Shown: positions 17,794-27,759, counted from the first letter of the stretch. The stretch is 64,000 nt of DNA from Flavimarina sp. Hel_I_48 (GCF_000733945.1 NZ_JPOL01000002.1:2419001-2483000), one strand, 5' to 3'. Numbers and translations are program-made. The notes: generated by a model not told the origin, from the sequence alone.

Positions 17794-18547
17794 AACAGCT
17801 AAACTTACCGTAGTGGGCGCGGGTCCCGGGGATGCAGATTTAATTACATTAAAGGCTGTAAAAGCCCTGCAGAGCGCAGATGTTGTACTTTATGACGCGC
17901 TGGTAAATCCAGAATTACTGGACTACGCCAGCAGTGCCGAACTCATTTTTGTGGGAAAACGCAAAGGATGTTACGCTTATCAGCAGGAGCAAATCAACGA
18001 TCTAATCGTGAGCAGGGCACATTCACACGGGCATGTGGTACGCTTAAAGGGAGGTGATCCCTTTATTTTTGGCCGTGGTGCCGAAGAAATGGAAACCGCA
18101 GCGCAAGAAGGTATCGAGGTGGCCATGGTGCCAGGTATTTCATCATCTTTTGCAGTGCCTGCCTGTCAAAATATCCCACTTACAAAAAGGGGCAGTTCAG
18201 AAAGTTTTTGGGTAATTACCGGAACGACAAAAGAGCATAAAATTTCTGGTGATGTAGCACTTGCGGCTCAATCTAGCGCTACTGTTGTTATTCTTATGGG
18301 AATGAGTAAATTAGGTGAAATATGCAATTTATTCCGTGCAAGCGGTAAAAATGACACTGCGGTCGCTATAATCCAGAATGGAACGACTCTTGAGGAAAAG
18401 ATTGGTGTGGGAAAGATAGATACAATAGAACATGTTGTTGCTGAAAATGAACTTTCAAATCCCGCGATCATAGTGATAGGTGATGTTGTGAACCACAGGC
18501 AACAGTTGGCAGACATTGAACAGCAAATCGCAGAAAAAGTAGCATAA
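17783..18547 (+). CDS. cobA: Uroporphyrinogen-III C-methyltransferase
   Basis: SAM-dependent methylation of uroporphyrinogen III at C2 and C7 to precorrin-2, the first step to siroheme. The 254 residues are a single SUMT domain. The SAM-binding segments VGAGPGDADLITLKA near the N-terminus, VRLKGGDPFIFGRGAEE and VPGISSSFAVPA are clear. It overlaps the end of cysI and the start of sirC (TAATGA), so the three genes are tightly coupled. Its likely purpose here is cofactor supply for the sulfite reductase. Confidence 0.96.
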   Translation: MPTKTAKLTVVGAGPGDADLITLKAVKALQSADVVLYDALVNPELLDYASSAELIFVGKRKGCYAYQQEQINDLIVSRAHSHGHVVRLKGGDPFIFGRGAEEMETAAQEGIEVAMVPGISSSFAVPACQNIPLTKRGSSESFWVITGTTKEHKISGDVALAAQSSATVVILMGMSKLGEICNLFRASGKNDTAVAIIQNGTTLEEKIGVGKIDTIEHVVAENELSNPAIIVIGDVVNHRQQLADIEQQIAEKVA

Positions 18548-19212
18548 TGATAGGCGAAGAACGCAATACGTTATATCCCGTTTTTTTGAAAGTACGCAAT
18601 CTTCAAATCCTTATTGTGGGTGGTGGAAATGTCGCCCTGGAAAAACTGACTTTTTTGCTCAAATCAAGCCCTGATGCACAAGTTGAAATGGCCGCGCCTT
18701 TTTTTAGGGAAGAAACCATTGCACTTGCCTCTGCGCATAATGTAAAAATTACCAAAAAGAAGTACAGTCCTAAAATGCTCAAAAAGCGTCATATTGTTAT
18801 TGCTACGACAGATAGTCCAAGGGTGAATAAAAGAGTTTATAAAGGTGCAAGAAAGCGTTATATTCTAGCTAATATTGCTGATGTTCCCGAACTTTGTGAC
18901 TTTTATATGGGTGGTATCGTGACTAAGGGACACGTGAAAATTGCAATATCAACAAACGGTCAGTCCCCCACCACGGCAAAACGCCTTCGGCAGTTTTTTG
19001 AGGAAGTAATTCCTGAAAATATTGACGATATGGTCAAAAATCTGAACGAATATAGAAAAACCATCAAGGGGGATTTTGAACAAAAAGTAGAAGCGCTCAA
19101 CGAATTTACCAAAGGCCTGGTAGTCCCAGTAACCCCCAAAGGGGGAATTTTCAACACTACTGTTAAAAATAGTAATGAAAAAGAGAATACTAAATCTAAA
19201 AGCGAAGTATAA
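18547..19212 (+). CDS. sirC: Precorrin-2 dehydrogenase / sirohydrochlorin ferrochelatase with repeat-derived tail
   Basis: Completes siroheme synthesis: NAD-dependent oxidation of precorrin-2 to sirohydrochlorin, and possibly iron insertion. The Rossmann motif VGGGNVALEK (about residues 21-30) and the segments VIATTDSPRVN, CDFYMGGIVTKG and ISTNGQSPTTAKRLRQ match the Met8/SirC/CysG-N family. The normal protein ends near residue 190. The last 30 residues (VPVTPKGG onwards) are translated from a GC-rich palindrome and intergenic-type sequence, so the original stop codon seems to have been lost. The tail is probably harmless. Confidence 0.92.
   Translation: MIGEERNTLYPVFLKVRNLQILIVGGGNVALEKLTFLLKSSPDAQVEMAAPFFREETIALASAHNVKITKKKYSPKMLKKRHIVIATTDSPRVNKRVYKGARKRYILANIADVPELCDFYMGGIVTKGHVKIAISTNGQSPTTAKRLRQFFEEVIPENIDDMVKNLNEYRKTIKGDFEQKVEALNEFTKGLVVPVTPKGGIFNTTVKNSNEKENTKSKSEV
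19121..19151. repeat. GGGGGA-type palindromic repeat, copy B, inside sirC
   Basis: TAACCCCCAAAGGGGGAATTTT core, same family as copy A, read in frame as the C-terminal tail of SirC. Confidence 0.7.
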
Positions 19213-19227
19213 TTAAAAAAAGCCTTA

Positions 19228-19266
19228 GCCTCCCCTCCTTTCGAGATGGGGACTGAGGGGAAGGAA
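19228..19266. repeat. GGGGGA-type palindromic repeat, copy C
   Basis: CCCCTCCTTTCGAGATGGGG followed by ACTGAGGGG, in inverted orientation to copies A and B. It ends 2 bp before the ferredoxin-NADP reductase start codon and so supplies its translation initiation region. Confidence 0.65.
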
Positions 19267-19268
19267 TT

Positions 19269-20321
19269 ATGATAAAGACAGATATTTTAATAATAGGAGC
19301 AGGGCCTACAGGGCTATTCACGGTATTTGAAGCAGGATTACTTAAATTAAAGTGCCATATTATCGATGCGCTTGCAGAGCCCGGAGGGCAGTTGGCAGAA
19401 ATATACCCAAAAAAGCCTATTTATGATATTCCCGGTTTTCCGGAAGTATTAGCGGGTGACCTTGTTGATAATCTCATGGAGCAAGGAAAGCAGTTTCAGC
19501 CAGGTTTTACACTTGGGGAGCGCGCGCAGACTATTGAAAAACAAGACGACGGTAGTTTTATAGTTACAACAAATAAAGGTACACAGCACCATGCGCCCGT
19601 TGTTGCCATAGCCGGAGGATTGGGTAGTTTTGAACCCCGTAAGCCACCCATTCCAAATATCCAAAAATTTGAAGATAAGGGTGTAGCCTACATGATCAAA
19701 GATCCTGAGGTTTATCGCGATAAAAAAGTAGTGATTGCAGGTGGTGGGGATTCTGCTCTTGACTGGGCGATTTTCCTGGCAGATGTTGCTGAAGAAGTTA
19801 CCTTGATCCATCGTAGAAACGAATTTAGGGGAGCGCTTGATTCCGTGGAGAAAGTCCGTGAACTCAAACTGCTGGGGAAAATAAACCTGATCACTCCTGC
19901 CGAAGTTATAGGTCTTGCAGGTTCTGACAAGTTGGAGGCCATTATCGTTAAGCAGGGTGAAGAAGAATTAAGTCTTAAGGCTGATGCTTTTATTCCATTG
20001 TTTGGACTTTCACCAAAATTAGGTCCTATTGCCGGCTGGGGTCTGGAAATTGAAAAGAACGCCATAAAAGTGGATAATACACTTGACTATCAGACTAACA
20101 TTCCAGGTGTTTTCGCAATAGGTGATGTAAATACCTATCCGGGCAAATTAAAACTTATTTTATGTGGTTTTCATGAAGCAACGCTTATGTGTCAGGCGGC
20201 TTTTCAGATTATAAATCCGGGAAAACGTTACGTAATGAAATATACTACTGTCTCAGGTGTAGATGGTTTTGATGGCTCCCGTAAAGAAGCTGAAAAGGCA
20301 GTTGTACAAAGTATTGATTAA
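19269..20321 (+). CDS. Ferredoxin-NADP+ reductase, thioredoxin-reductase-like
   Basis: FAD flavoprotein that moves electrons between NADPH and ferredoxin. FAD motif IIGAGPTGLFTVFEAG at residues 7-22 and NADPH motif VIAGGGDSALDWAIFLA near 156-172. The CxxC pair of true thioredoxin reductases is missing, which places it in the YumC-type FNR class (about 350 residues). The FAD-closing segment IPGVFAIGDVNTYPGK is present. It is the last plus-strand gene of the sulfate run and very likely feeds reducing power to the sulfite reductase. The assignment is good; the ferredoxin partner is not in the window. Confidence 0.9.
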   Translation: MIKTDILIIGAGPTGLFTVFEAGLLKLKCHIIDALAEPGGQLAEIYPKKPIYDIPGFPEVLAGDLVDNLMEQGKQFQPGFTLGERAQTIEKQDDGSFIVTTNKGTQHHAPVVAIAGGLGSFEPRKPPIPNIQKFEDKGVAYMIKDPEVYRDKKVVIAGGGDSALDWAIFLADVAEEVTLIHRRNEFRGALDSVEKVRELKLLGKINLITPAEVIGLAGSDKLEAIIVKQGEEELSLKADAFIPLFGLSPKLGPIAGWGLEIEKNAIKVDNTLDYQTNIPGVFAIGDVNTYPGKLKLILCGFHEATLMCQAAFQIINPGKRYVMKYTTVSGVDGFDGSRKEAEKAVVQSID

Positions 20322-20345
20322 TACAAAAAAAAACTAAAGATTTTG

Positions 20346-20380
20346 AAAACTCACTTTTAGAATTAAAAGTGAGTTTTTTT
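20346..20380. terminator. Bidirectional intrinsic terminator
   Basis: ACTCACTTTT / AAAAGTGAGT perfect 10-bp stem with 6-nt loop and T run, between the convergent reductase and response regulator genes. Confidence 0.9.
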
Positions 20381-20780
20381 ATGCTGATTTCGAAATTTCG
20401 GACAAATTTAAGGCATTTTTTAGCGCCTTTTCATCTAAGGGTTTAATAAGATAATTGATGACGCTATTATACGTTTTGGCACGCTGCACATCCTCATTAT
20501 TCGTGCTTGAAGTAAGAATAATAACTTTTGTATCCGTCTTGTATGTCTGCAAACGTTCCAAAAACTCCCAGCCATCAATTTCTGGCATATTTAGGTCAAG
20601 CAGGACAAATTGAGGATTTTTCTCTTCAATTTCCTCAAGCGCTTGTAATGGGTTGATATAACAATGGATATTTTTACATATATCGGCCATTGTAATAATC
20701 TTCATATTGATGAAATTGGTTATTTTCTGATCATCAACTAGGAACAAGTTTATATCTGTAAAATTTTCTCTCAATTCCAT
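20379..20780 (-). CDS. Stand-alone CheY-like response regulator
   Basis: A 133-residue receiver domain without an output domain. The acidic pocket (VDDQ at 15-18), the phospho-acceptor aspartate in VLLDLNMPEIDGW, the conserved Thr/Ser (ILTSS) and the Lys of YLIKPLDE are all present. It begins 2 bp after the GAF/DHp protein and is the third gene of a minus-strand operon. It probably takes phosphate from that protein or from another kinase through it. It resembles the single-domain regulators common in Bacteroidetes; the downstream target is unknown. Confidence 0.92.
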   Translation of the reverse strand: MELRENFTDINLFLVDDQKITNFINMKIITMADICKNIHCYINPLQALEEIEEKNPQFVLLDLNMPEIDGWEFLERLQTYKTDTKVIILTSSTNNEDVQRAKTYNSVINYLIKPLDEKALKNALNLSEISKSA

Positions 20781-20782
20781 TT

Positions 20783-21628
20783 TTATTCATTTAAAATTTT
20801 GTCAACTTCTGAACCACTCATTTCAACAATTTGCTTAAGGCTAATATCCAGATCCTGAGCAGATATCTTTAAATAGGGCAAAAGGTCGCTGTTCAACTCT
20901 TCTATGGGCATTGCTTCGGCAATTTCAATAAGTCCAAGTATGCGGCTAAGAGGCTCCCTTACGTTATGCGCATTCATACGGGAAACTTGCACTAGCATTT
21001 TATTTTGATTACGCACCTCTTTAGTACGTTCAGCGATGATATTTTTTTGATTATTGACTATATGTTTGATCTGACGATTTTTTTCTTCAATCAGTTCTAG
21101 CGCTTCTTTTAGGTTTTTGTTTTTAATCTCAAGTTTGTTTTTAAAAACAATTTGTTCATATTTAGTTGCGATATTGTCCACAAGCAACTTTAATATCTGT
21201 ACATCGCTATTATCAAAACATCCCTGATCGTCTGCGAGTATAGAAACGCAAACTTCCAATTCATTATATTTAAAATACCAACCCCATAAAAGTGGGTTTG
21301 TCGTATCCCTTCCCGAAACATATTTTTCAAAAAGAAATTCATGAGGGTTTTTACAAAAAGGTATGTGTTTTAAAAGTAGTTCCTCTTCATATGAAAAAAT
21401 AACCTCTTCAAGTGGCTCTATCCAAAAATCTTTTTTATAAAATGTAAATACCTCATTAGCATCACTTTCTTTAAATAAAATTCTAAAAAGTTTATGATCA
21501 AACAGATATTTTATGTCCCTTTTTATAACTGTTCCCAGCTCATCAAATGTTTCTGCTTTGCTAAGTTTTCCCGAAAACTGGGAAAACGCTTCGTACGCGA
21601 TTCTATACTTTGCTGAGACTATATCCAA
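20783..21628 (-). CDS. GAF-like sensor with histidine-phosphotransfer (DHp) helices, no ATPase domain
   Basis: A 281-residue cytoplasmic protein. Residues 15-165 resemble a GAF-type sensor, residues 165-215 form a long coiled coil (KNLKEALELIEEKNRQIKHI), and residues 218-275 look like a DHp dimerization helix pair with the H-box HNVREPLSRILGLIE. The protein then ends: the HATPase_c domain (N, G1 and G2 boxes) of a histidine kinase is absent and there is no frameshift or downstream fragment. It may be phosphorylated by another kinase, or act as a phosphotransfer or phosphatase partner of the adjacent response regulator. Confidence 0.7.
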   Translation of the reverse strand: MDIVSAKYRIAYEAFSQFSGKLSKAETFDELGTVIKRDIKYLFDHKLFRILFKESDANEVFTFYKKDFWIEPLEEVIFSYEEELLLKHIPFCKNPHEFLFEKYVSGRDTTNPLLWGWYFKYNELEVCVSILADDQGCFDNSDVQILKLLVDNIATKYEQIVFKNKLEIKNKNLKEALELIEEKNRQIKHIVNNQKNIIAERTKEVRNQNKMLVQVSRMNAHNVREPLSRILGLIEIAEAMPIEELNSDLLPYLKISAQDLDISLKQIVEMSGSEVDKILNE

Positions 21629-21635
21629 ATTTCTC

Positions 21636-22229
21636 TTAGGCTTTTAATTCTAATAATTCATTATCTATCTGAATACCACAAACATCAGCAATTGTATTAA
21701 GCATGTTCACTAGATCTGCCTGAGCCATAAGTTCCTGGATTTCAACGTCATCAAAGCCCGCATGTTGCAGTTCTTCAAAATCAGCATGCGTTATATTTCT
21801 AGGTTCAAGGGCAGCTTTACTTACTATTGTTATAGCAGTCTTATAACTCTTCGGAATAATATCCGAGTCCATATTTTGTGATACCCTAAAGCTGGCATCA
21901 TCATTTAATACCTTACCCATACTATCTGCAAAAGCACCATGCGCTTGAATGCAGTAATTACATTTTTTTTTGCTAGAAACATTGTATAAAATTAAATGTT
22001 TTAGCAAAGAAGGAACTTCCCCTTCAACCAGTGTGGTTTTCAATTTAGTCCAGTTCCCTTCTAGCAATGTCGCATTATTTCCCTGACATTTAAACCAGTT
22101 AAGCACGAATGGAAGTTGTAATGATTTTTTTGTGTCATCGTAAATTGCCTGAACCCTGGGACTAGCATCCTCGTATTCAACAATTTTAAAACGACTTGGA
22201 TTCTCAGTATTTGTATTTTTCAAAGCCAT
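21636..22229 (-). CDS. AhpD-like / carboxymuconolactone decarboxylase family protein
   Basis: A 197-residue all-helical protein with the AhpD/CMD signature: the redox pair CNYC followed by IQAH (CxxCxxxH). Such proteins are alkylhydroperoxidase-like or peroxide-linked oxidoreductases. It is the first gene of a three-gene minus-strand operon (7 bp before the GAF/DHp protein, which is 2 bp before the response regulator). The link of a peroxide-type redox protein to a signalling pair suggests redox sensing, but that is inference. The family call is good, the substrate is unknown. Confidence 0.82.
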   Translation of the reverse strand: MALKNTNTENPSRFKIVEYEDASPRVQAIYDDTKKSLQLPFVLNWFKCQGNNATLLEGNWTKLKTTLVEGEVPSLLKHLILYNVSSKKKCNYCIQAHGAFADSMGKVLNDDASFRVSQNMDSDIIPKSYKTAITIVSKAALEPRNITHADFEELQHAGFDDVEIQELMAQADLVNMLNTIADVCGIQIDNELLELKA

Positions 22230-22468
22230 AATTTAATTTTAAGTGTGTAAAAATAATCATATTATCTCTTTATAAACAACAATTTATGGATGATATTCGA
22301 TTTTAATCGGATTTTATTGGACTTTAACAGCATTAATTAAGTACAATTTAACAATAAAATACTTACTCGCAAAGAAGTTTTTAATTTTTTGATATTTTCT
22401 TTTTTTTGTCTGCTCTGTTTTATAATCTTTGTTACATTCGTTCAATAGTTCAATTTGAACAGAACGTG

Positions 22469-22581
22469 GTTATCAAGAAAGGCTGAGGGATTAGACCCAC
22501 TGAAGCCTTAGCAACCCTCTATCTTTAGAGAAGGTGCTACATTCTACCTTAAAATCTTCAATGATATAAAGGATAGATAAC
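22469..22581 (+). promoter_or_regulatory. SAM-I (S-box) riboswitch upstream of metH
   Basis: Closely resembles the riboswitch at 3790-3900: closing stem GTTATC/GATAAC, TATCAAGAAAGGCTGAGGG, GACCC..GAAGCCTTAGCAACC, AGAAGGTGCTACATTCTACC, GATAGATAAC. It ends about 120 nt before the first metH gene. Confidence 0.94.
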
Positions 22582-22702
22582 ATGCTTTAACCTTTTGGTT
22601 TTTTCGTGATAACCTTTGTGAATATGCAACTATGTGATCAGTAGTTCTTAACGGAATATGCTGTCGCTAGTAATTATGTAACGATAAAATCAAAATTTAA
22701 AG

Positions 22703-23710
22703 ATGAGCAAACTACAGGATGCCCTACAAAAGCGGATACTTATACTCGATGGCGCCATGGGTACCATGTTGCAGCGCTATAAATTCACAGAAGATGATTT
22801 TAGGGGCCTTCGTTTCAAAGACTGGTTAGATTCCGTTCAGGGCAACAATGATTTATTATCGCTAACACAGCCCAGGGCTATTGCCGAAATTCATGCAAAG
22901 TACTTTGATGCTGGCGCAGATATCGTTGAAACCAATACCTTTTCTGGAACAACCATAGCGATGGCAGATTATCGTATGGAGGAGTTGGTATATGAACTTA
23001 ATTATGAAAGTGCTAAGATCGCACGGCGGGTCGCAGATGAATTTACTGCAAAGGAGCCTCAAAAACCCCGGTTTGTTGCAGGTGCAATGGGACCTACAAA
23101 TAAAACCGCCAGCATGTCGCCAGATGTAAATGATCCCGGTTACCGTGCCATTACGTTTAATGAACTGCGCAAAGCATACAAGCAACAAGCAGAAGCGCTG
23201 CTGGATGGTGGGGTGGATATCTTGCTTGTAGAGACGATATTTGACACCTTAAATGCTAAAGCTGCTCTTTTTGCAATCGAAGAAATAAAAGAAGAGCGCG
23301 GTATAGATATACCTGTAATGGTGAGTGGTACCATCACAGACGCTTCTGGCCGAACCTTATCCGGTCAGACTGCAGAGGCTTTTCTGATCTCGATAAGTCA
23401 TTTGGAATTACTATCAGTAGGATTTAATTGTGCGCTGGGCGCCGAACAGCTCACGCCTTATCTTGAAGTGGTTTCCAATCGCTCCGAATGTGGTATTTCA
23501 GCCTATCCCAATGCTGGTTTGCCCAATGCCTTTGGGGAATATGACCAGACCCCACAGGAAATGGCAGACCAGGTAAAAGAATATCTTGAAAAAGGCCTCA
23601 TTAATATTATAGGGGGCTGTTGTGGCACTACGCCAGAGCACATTAAAGCTATTGCAGAAGTAGCTAAAAATTTTAAGCCAAGAAAGATAAGAGAACTTAG
23701 CAGCAACTAA
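22703..23710 (+). CDS. metH: Methionine synthase, homocysteine-binding module (split MetH, part 1)
   Basis: The 335-residue homocysteine methyltransferase domain of cobalamin-dependent MetH as a separate protein. It starts with LQKRILILDGAMGTMLQRY. The zinc-binding cysteines are visible in VGFNCALG and in the pair GGCCGTTPEH near the C-terminus. The remaining MetH modules follow 116 bp downstream. Splitting after this module is common in Bacteroidetes. With the next gene it methylates homocysteine to methionine. A SAM-I riboswitch in front gives feedback control. Confidence 0.95.
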   Translation: MSKLQDALQKRILILDGAMGTMLQRYKFTEDDFRGLRFKDWLDSVQGNNDLLSLTQPRAIAEIHAKYFDAGADIVETNTFSGTTIAMADYRMEELVYELNYESAKIARRVADEFTAKEPQKPRFVAGAMGPTNKTASMSPDVNDPGYRAITFNELRKAYKQQAEALLDGGVDILLVETIFDTLNAKAALFAIEEIKEERGIDIPVMVSGTITDASGRTLSGQTAEAFLISISHLELLSVGFNCALGAEQLTPYLEVVSNRSECGISAYPNAGLPNAFGEYDQTPQEMADQVKEYLEKGLINIIGGCCGTTPEHIKAIAEVAKNFKPRKIRELSSN

Positions 23711-23826
23711 AAAATCCTAAAAGATAATATTCAAAGTATATTTTTTGGGAATTAAAATTAGTCCTGAACATAGCGTAACTTTAAAATGCTTGCCACTTTA
23801 AGGTATAGTTAGCCAAACTTAATTGA

Positions 23827-26538
23827 ATGCACGAAGCAACACCTAGATATCTTAGATTGAGCGGTCTTGAACCCTTGATCGTAACACCGGAAACTAATTT
23901 CATAAACGTAGGGGAACGCACAAACGTGGCAGGCTCCCGCATGTTCCTACGTTTAATAAAGGAAGAAAAATTCGATGAGGCACTTGCCGTTGCCCGCCAT
24001 CAGGTAGAAGGGGGCGCGCAGGTAATTGATATAAATATGGACGATGGCCTTATAGATGGTAAAGAATCTATGGTCAGGTTCTTAAACCTAATTGCCGCCG
24101 AACCAGATATTGCCCGCGTACCTATCATGATAGACAGTTCAAAATGGGAAATTATCGAGGCAGGACTCCAGGTGGTTCAGGGCAAGTCTGTGGTAAACAG
24201 TATCAGTCTAAAGGAAGGTGAAAAAGAGTTTATAGACCACGCAAAAAAAATAAGGCGATACGGTGCAGCCGTAATTGTCATGGCTTTTGACGAGGTGGGG
24301 CAGGCAGATAATTTTGACAGGCGGATTGAAATTGCGAAGCGCAGCTATGATATATTGGTAAATACGGTCAAATTTCCGCCAGAGGATATCATTTTTGACC
24401 TGAATATTTTTCCGGTAGCTACTGGTATGGATGAGCACAACCGCAATGCAATGGACTTTATTGAGGCTACTGCATGGGTGCGTCAAAATCTGCCATATGC
24501 CAGTGTAAGTGGTGGGGTGAGCAATGTTTCTTTCAGTTTTAGGGGAAATGATAAAGTGCGCGAGGCGATGCATTCTGTATTTCTCTACCACGCCATAAAA
24601 GCAGGTATGAACATGGGGATTGTAAACCCAACCATGCTAGAGGTTTACGATGATATCCCAAAGGAATTATTAGAACACGTTGAGGACGTGATCCTTAATC
24701 GCCGCGACGATGCCACAGAACGTTTGCTTGAACTGGCAGAAACCGTAAAAGGAAAAAATAAGGAAAAGGAAGTTGATCTTTCCTGGAGGGAAGAGCCTCT
24801 TCAGGATCGGGTTACACGGGCGCTGGTTAAGGGTATTGATCAATATATCCTGGAAGATGTTGAAGAGGCACGTTTGGCATCGGCAGCGCCTATTGAAGTG
24901 ATAGAAGGTCATTTAATGATTGGGATGAATGTGGTGGGCGACCTTTTTGGCAGTGGAAAAATGTTTTTGCCGCAGGTGGTAAAAAGTGCCCGGGTGATGA
25001 AAAAAGCTGTAGCGTACCTGCTTCCTTATATTGAAGAGGAAAAATTGAAAAATCCACCTAAAGAAGATGAAGTCGTAAAATCAAACAAAATTTTAATGGC
25101 CACCGTTAAGGGCGACGTTCATGACATTGGTAAAAATATTGTAAGTGTGGTACTGGCGTGTAATAATTATGAGATCATAGATCTTGGCGTTATGGTTCCT
25201 CCAGAAAAGATCATTGCTTCTGCTAAAGAACATAATGTGGACGTTATAGGCCTTAGCGGACTCATTACTCCATCGCTTGATGAAATGGTTTATTTGGCCA
25301 AGGAAATGAAACGCCAGAATTTTACGGTGCCGCTTCTAATTGGCGGTGCAACTACCAGTAAGGCACACACCGCGGTAAAAATTGATCCAGAATATCAGCA
25401 TGCGGTGATTCATGTAAATGATGCATCACGTGCGGTGACCGTTGTGGGCGATTTGCTCAATCCTGCATCATCTACTAAATATATAGCGGGGATTAAAGAA
25501 GATTACCTTGATTTCAGGGATAAATTCTTGAGCCGTGGGCGTAAAAAGGAATACTTGAGTATTGATAAAGCCAGAAAGAACAAATGGTTGCTCAATTGGG
25601 AAGAAAGTAAACTTGTCAAGCCAAATAAACCAGGCATCCAGATCATTGAGGATTTTGATATACGTAAGCTGGTAGAATACATAGATTGGTCTCCATTTTT
25701 TAGGAGTTGGGACCTTCATGGCCACTATCCGGAAATCTTGGAAGATGAAATTGTGGGTGCTCAGGCCAGGGAACTCTTTGCTGACGCAAAAGTTATTTTG
25801 GAGAAAATTTTGGACGAAAAATTGATTTCCGCGAAGGCGATTTTTGGTCTCTTTGAAGCAAATATGGTCAATGATGACGATATAGAAGTATATTTTGAAG
25901 GTGATAACACGCGGCAGGCCGAAACTTTTATCTTCAGGACCCTTCGCCAGCAAAGCAAAAAAGCCGAGGGCCGGCCTAATATTGCCCTATCTGATTTTAT
26001 CGCTCCAAAAGAACATGGAAAGAAAGATTATATAGGTTGTTTTTGCGTAAGTACCGGTTTTGGCGCTGAAGAATGGGCGCAAAAATACCGTGATGAACTG
26101 GACGATTACAATAGTATAATGGTAAAGGCGCTGGCAGATCGTTTTGCTGAGGCATTCGCCGAATTTTTGCACAAAAAAGTACGAAAAGAGGACTGGGGCT
26201 ATGCCGCAGATGAAAATCTGGACAATAATGATCTGATAAAAGAAAATTACCGTGGCATTCGCCCTGCGCCGGGATATCCCGCCTGTCCTGACCATTTAGA
26301 AAAGTTGACCATCTGGGATCTGCTTCAGGTAAAAGAAAAAATAGGTGTAGAACTTACCGAAAGTCTGGCGATGTGGCCGGCCGCATCAGTGAGTGGTTAT
26401 TACTTTGGGAATCCGGAGGCGCGTTATTTTGGTCTTGGAAAAATCAAAGAAGATCAGGTAGCAGACTTTGCAAACCGAAAAAATATAGAATACGCAATGG
26501 CCGAAAAGTGGCTCAACCCCAATATAGCAGACGATTGA
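23827..26538 (+). CDS. metH: Methionine synthase, folate-, B12- and SAM-binding modules (split MetH, part 2)
   Basis: 903 residues carrying the rest of MetH. Residues 20-300 are the methyltetrahydrofolate-binding TIM barrel ([11 protein letters not shown] at 27-37), residues 325-410 the B12 cap, residues 420-560 the cobalamin-binding domain with GDVHDIG and base-on ligand His432, and residues 590-900 the reactivation domain ([12 protein letters not shown]). All key segments look intact. Its partner, the homocysteine domain, is the gene immediately upstream, and methyl donor supply comes from metF downstream. Confidence 0.96.
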   Translation: MHEATPRYLRLSGLEPLIVTPETNFINVGERTNVAGSRMFLRLIKEEKFDEALAVARHQVEGGAQVIDINMDDGLIDGKESMVRFLNLIAAEPDIARVPIMIDSSKWEIIEAGLQVVQGKSVVNSISLKEGEKEFIDHAKKIRRYGAAVIVMAFDEVGQADNFDRRIEIAKRSYDILVNTVKFPPEDIIFDLNIFPVATGMDEHNRNAMDFIEATAWVRQNLPYASVSGGVSNVSFSFRGNDKVREAMHSVFLYHAIKAGMNMGIVNPTMLEVYDDIPKELLEHVEDVILNRRDDATERLLELAETVKGKNKEKEVDLSWREEPLQDRVTRALVKGIDQYILEDVEEARLASAAPIEVIEGHLMIGMNVVGDLFGSGKMFLPQVVKSARVMKKAVAYLLPYIEEEKLKNPPKEDEVVKSNKILMATVKGDVHDIGKNIVSVVLACNNYEIIDLGVMVPPEKIIASAKEHNVDVIGLSGLITPSLDEMVYLAKEMKRQNFTVPLLIGGATTSKAHTAVKIDPEYQHAVIHVNDASRAVTVVGDLLNPASSTKYIAGIKEDYLDFRDKFLSRGRKKEYLSIDKARKNKWLLNWEESKLVKPNKPGIQIIEDFDIRKLVEYIDWSPFFRSWDLHGHYPEILEDEIVGAQARELFADAKVILEKILDEKLISAKAIFGLFEANMVNDDDIEVYFEGDNTRQAETFIFRTLRQQSKKAEGRPNIALSDFIAPKEHGKKDYIGCFCVSTGFGAEEWAQKYRDELDDYNSIMVKALADRFAEAFAEFLHKKVRKEDWGYAADENLDNNDLIKENYRGIRPAPGYPACPDHLEKLTIWDLLQVKEKIGVELTESLAMWPAASVSGYYFGNPEARYFGLGKIKEDQVADFANRKNIEYAMAEKWLNPNIADD

Positions 26539-26550
26539 CCTAAAAAAAAT

Positions 26551-26630
26551 GCGTTAGGGATAGTAGTGGAAATCCCACAGCCCGAGGCACGAGGAGCGAG
26601 GAATTGTAACAGATAGCCCGCCCGAACGCC
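26551..26630 (-). repeat. Dispersed GGGCGTT..CCTAACGC repeat, copy 1
   Basis: On the minus strand it begins GGGCGTTCGGGCGGGCTATC and ends with CCCTAACGC. The plus-strand element at 42383-42487 has the same ends. It fills most of the gap between metH and metF and encodes nothing. From memory, elements of this type recur in flavobacterial genomes. Confidence 0.65.
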
Positions 26631-26687
26631 AAAAAAAAAGAATAAGTTAAAACCGTAAAGCCAGAAAAGCTTAACAGGAACACAATT

Positions 26688-27641
26688 ATGAAAGTAACGG
26701 AACATATTGAGCAGGCACAAGGAAAAACCTTGTTTTCATTTGAAATTATACCTCCTAAAAAGGGGAGCAGTATTCAGGAATTGTACGATAATATAGATCC
26801 CTTGATGGAGTTCAACCCTCCTTTTATAGACGTAACCACTTCGCGGGAAGAATATATCTATATAGAGCGCGAAGGCCTGCTGGAAAAGAAAATAACACGT
26901 ATGCGCCCCGGTACGCTGGGAATCTGTGCGGCAATTGCGCATAAATACAATGTGGATACCGTGCCACACGTGCTTTGCGGCGGTTTTACAAAAGAAGAGA
27001 CCGAATATCTTATGGTAGATTGCCATTATCTTGGGCTTGACAATGTGATGGCACTTCGTGGAGACGCCATGAAAGAGCAACAATACTTTGAGCCCACAAA
27101 AGGTGGCCACAATTATGCAGTGGGACTTGTGGAGCAACTGCGGGATATGAACTGTGGGCAGTACCTTAATGACCGGGTAGAGTCTAAGAATTGTGCCGAT
27201 TTCTGTATAGGTGTCGCGGGTTATCCAGAAAAACACCTGGAAGCCCCTTCCATTAAAAATGATCTTAGGAGACTAAAAGAAAAAATAGATGCGGGCGCAC
27301 ATTATGTGGTGACCCAGATGTTTTTTGACAACCAAAAGTATTTTGAATTTGTGGAAATGGCGCGCGCAGAAGGTATTAACGTGCCCATAATCCCTGGTAT
27401 AAAACCGCTTGCGGTAGAGCGGCATTTGCAATTGCTCCCACAGGTTTTTAACCTTGATCTCCCACAGGCGCTTATAGAAGCAGTTGAAGGTTGTAAAAAC
27501 AATAAGGAGGTTCGGGAAGTGGGCATTGAGTTCTGTATACAACAGTCTAAGGAGCTAATGGAATTTGGTGTGCCCGTACTGCATTATTATTCTATGGGAA
27601 AAAGCGACAATATTAAAGCGATCGCTTCGGCACTTTTTTAG
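26688..27641 (+). CDS. metF: 5,10-methylenetetrahydrofolate reductase
   Basis: FAD-dependent reduction of methylene-THF to 5-methyl-THF, the methyl donor for MetH. The 317-residue protein shows the family segments SFEIIPPKKG (residues 17-26), PFIDVTTS, LALRGD-like MALRGDAM for FAD/folate binding, and GAHYVVTQMFFDNQKYFEF. Length and order of motifs are normal. It follows the split metH genes with only a dispersed repeat between them, so it probably belongs to the same SAM-controlled transcription unit. Confidence 0.95.
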   Translation: MKVTEHIEQAQGKTLFSFEIIPPKKGSSIQELYDNIDPLMEFNPPFIDVTTSREEYIYIEREGLLEKKITRMRPGTLGICAAIAHKYNVDTVPHVLCGGFTKEETEYLMVDCHYLGLDNVMALRGDAMKEQQYFEPTKGGHNYAVGLVEQLRDMNCGQYLNDRVESKNCADFCIGVAGYPEKHLEAPSIKNDLRRLKEKIDAGAHYVVTQMFFDNQKYFEFVEMARAEGINVPIIPGIKPLAVERHLQLLPQVFNLDLPQALIEAVEGCKNNKEVREVGIEFCIQQSKELMEFGVPVLHYYSMGKSDNIKAIASALF

Positions 27642-27734
27642 AGGGGGATTTTATAGTCTAAAATTCACTTTTTTTACCATAAACTAACTTTTAGATATAG
27701 CAAAACGGCTAGATGTAAAACAGTTCTATTGTGA

Positions 27735-27742
27735 TACATTTG
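27735..27742 (+). promoter_or_regulatory. -7 element of PagL-like gene promoter
   Basis: TACATTTG, exact TAnnTTTG match, 18 nt before the start codon of the first deacylase gene. Confidence 0.5.
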
Positions 27743-27759
27743 CCGTTTATATTTTTTGA

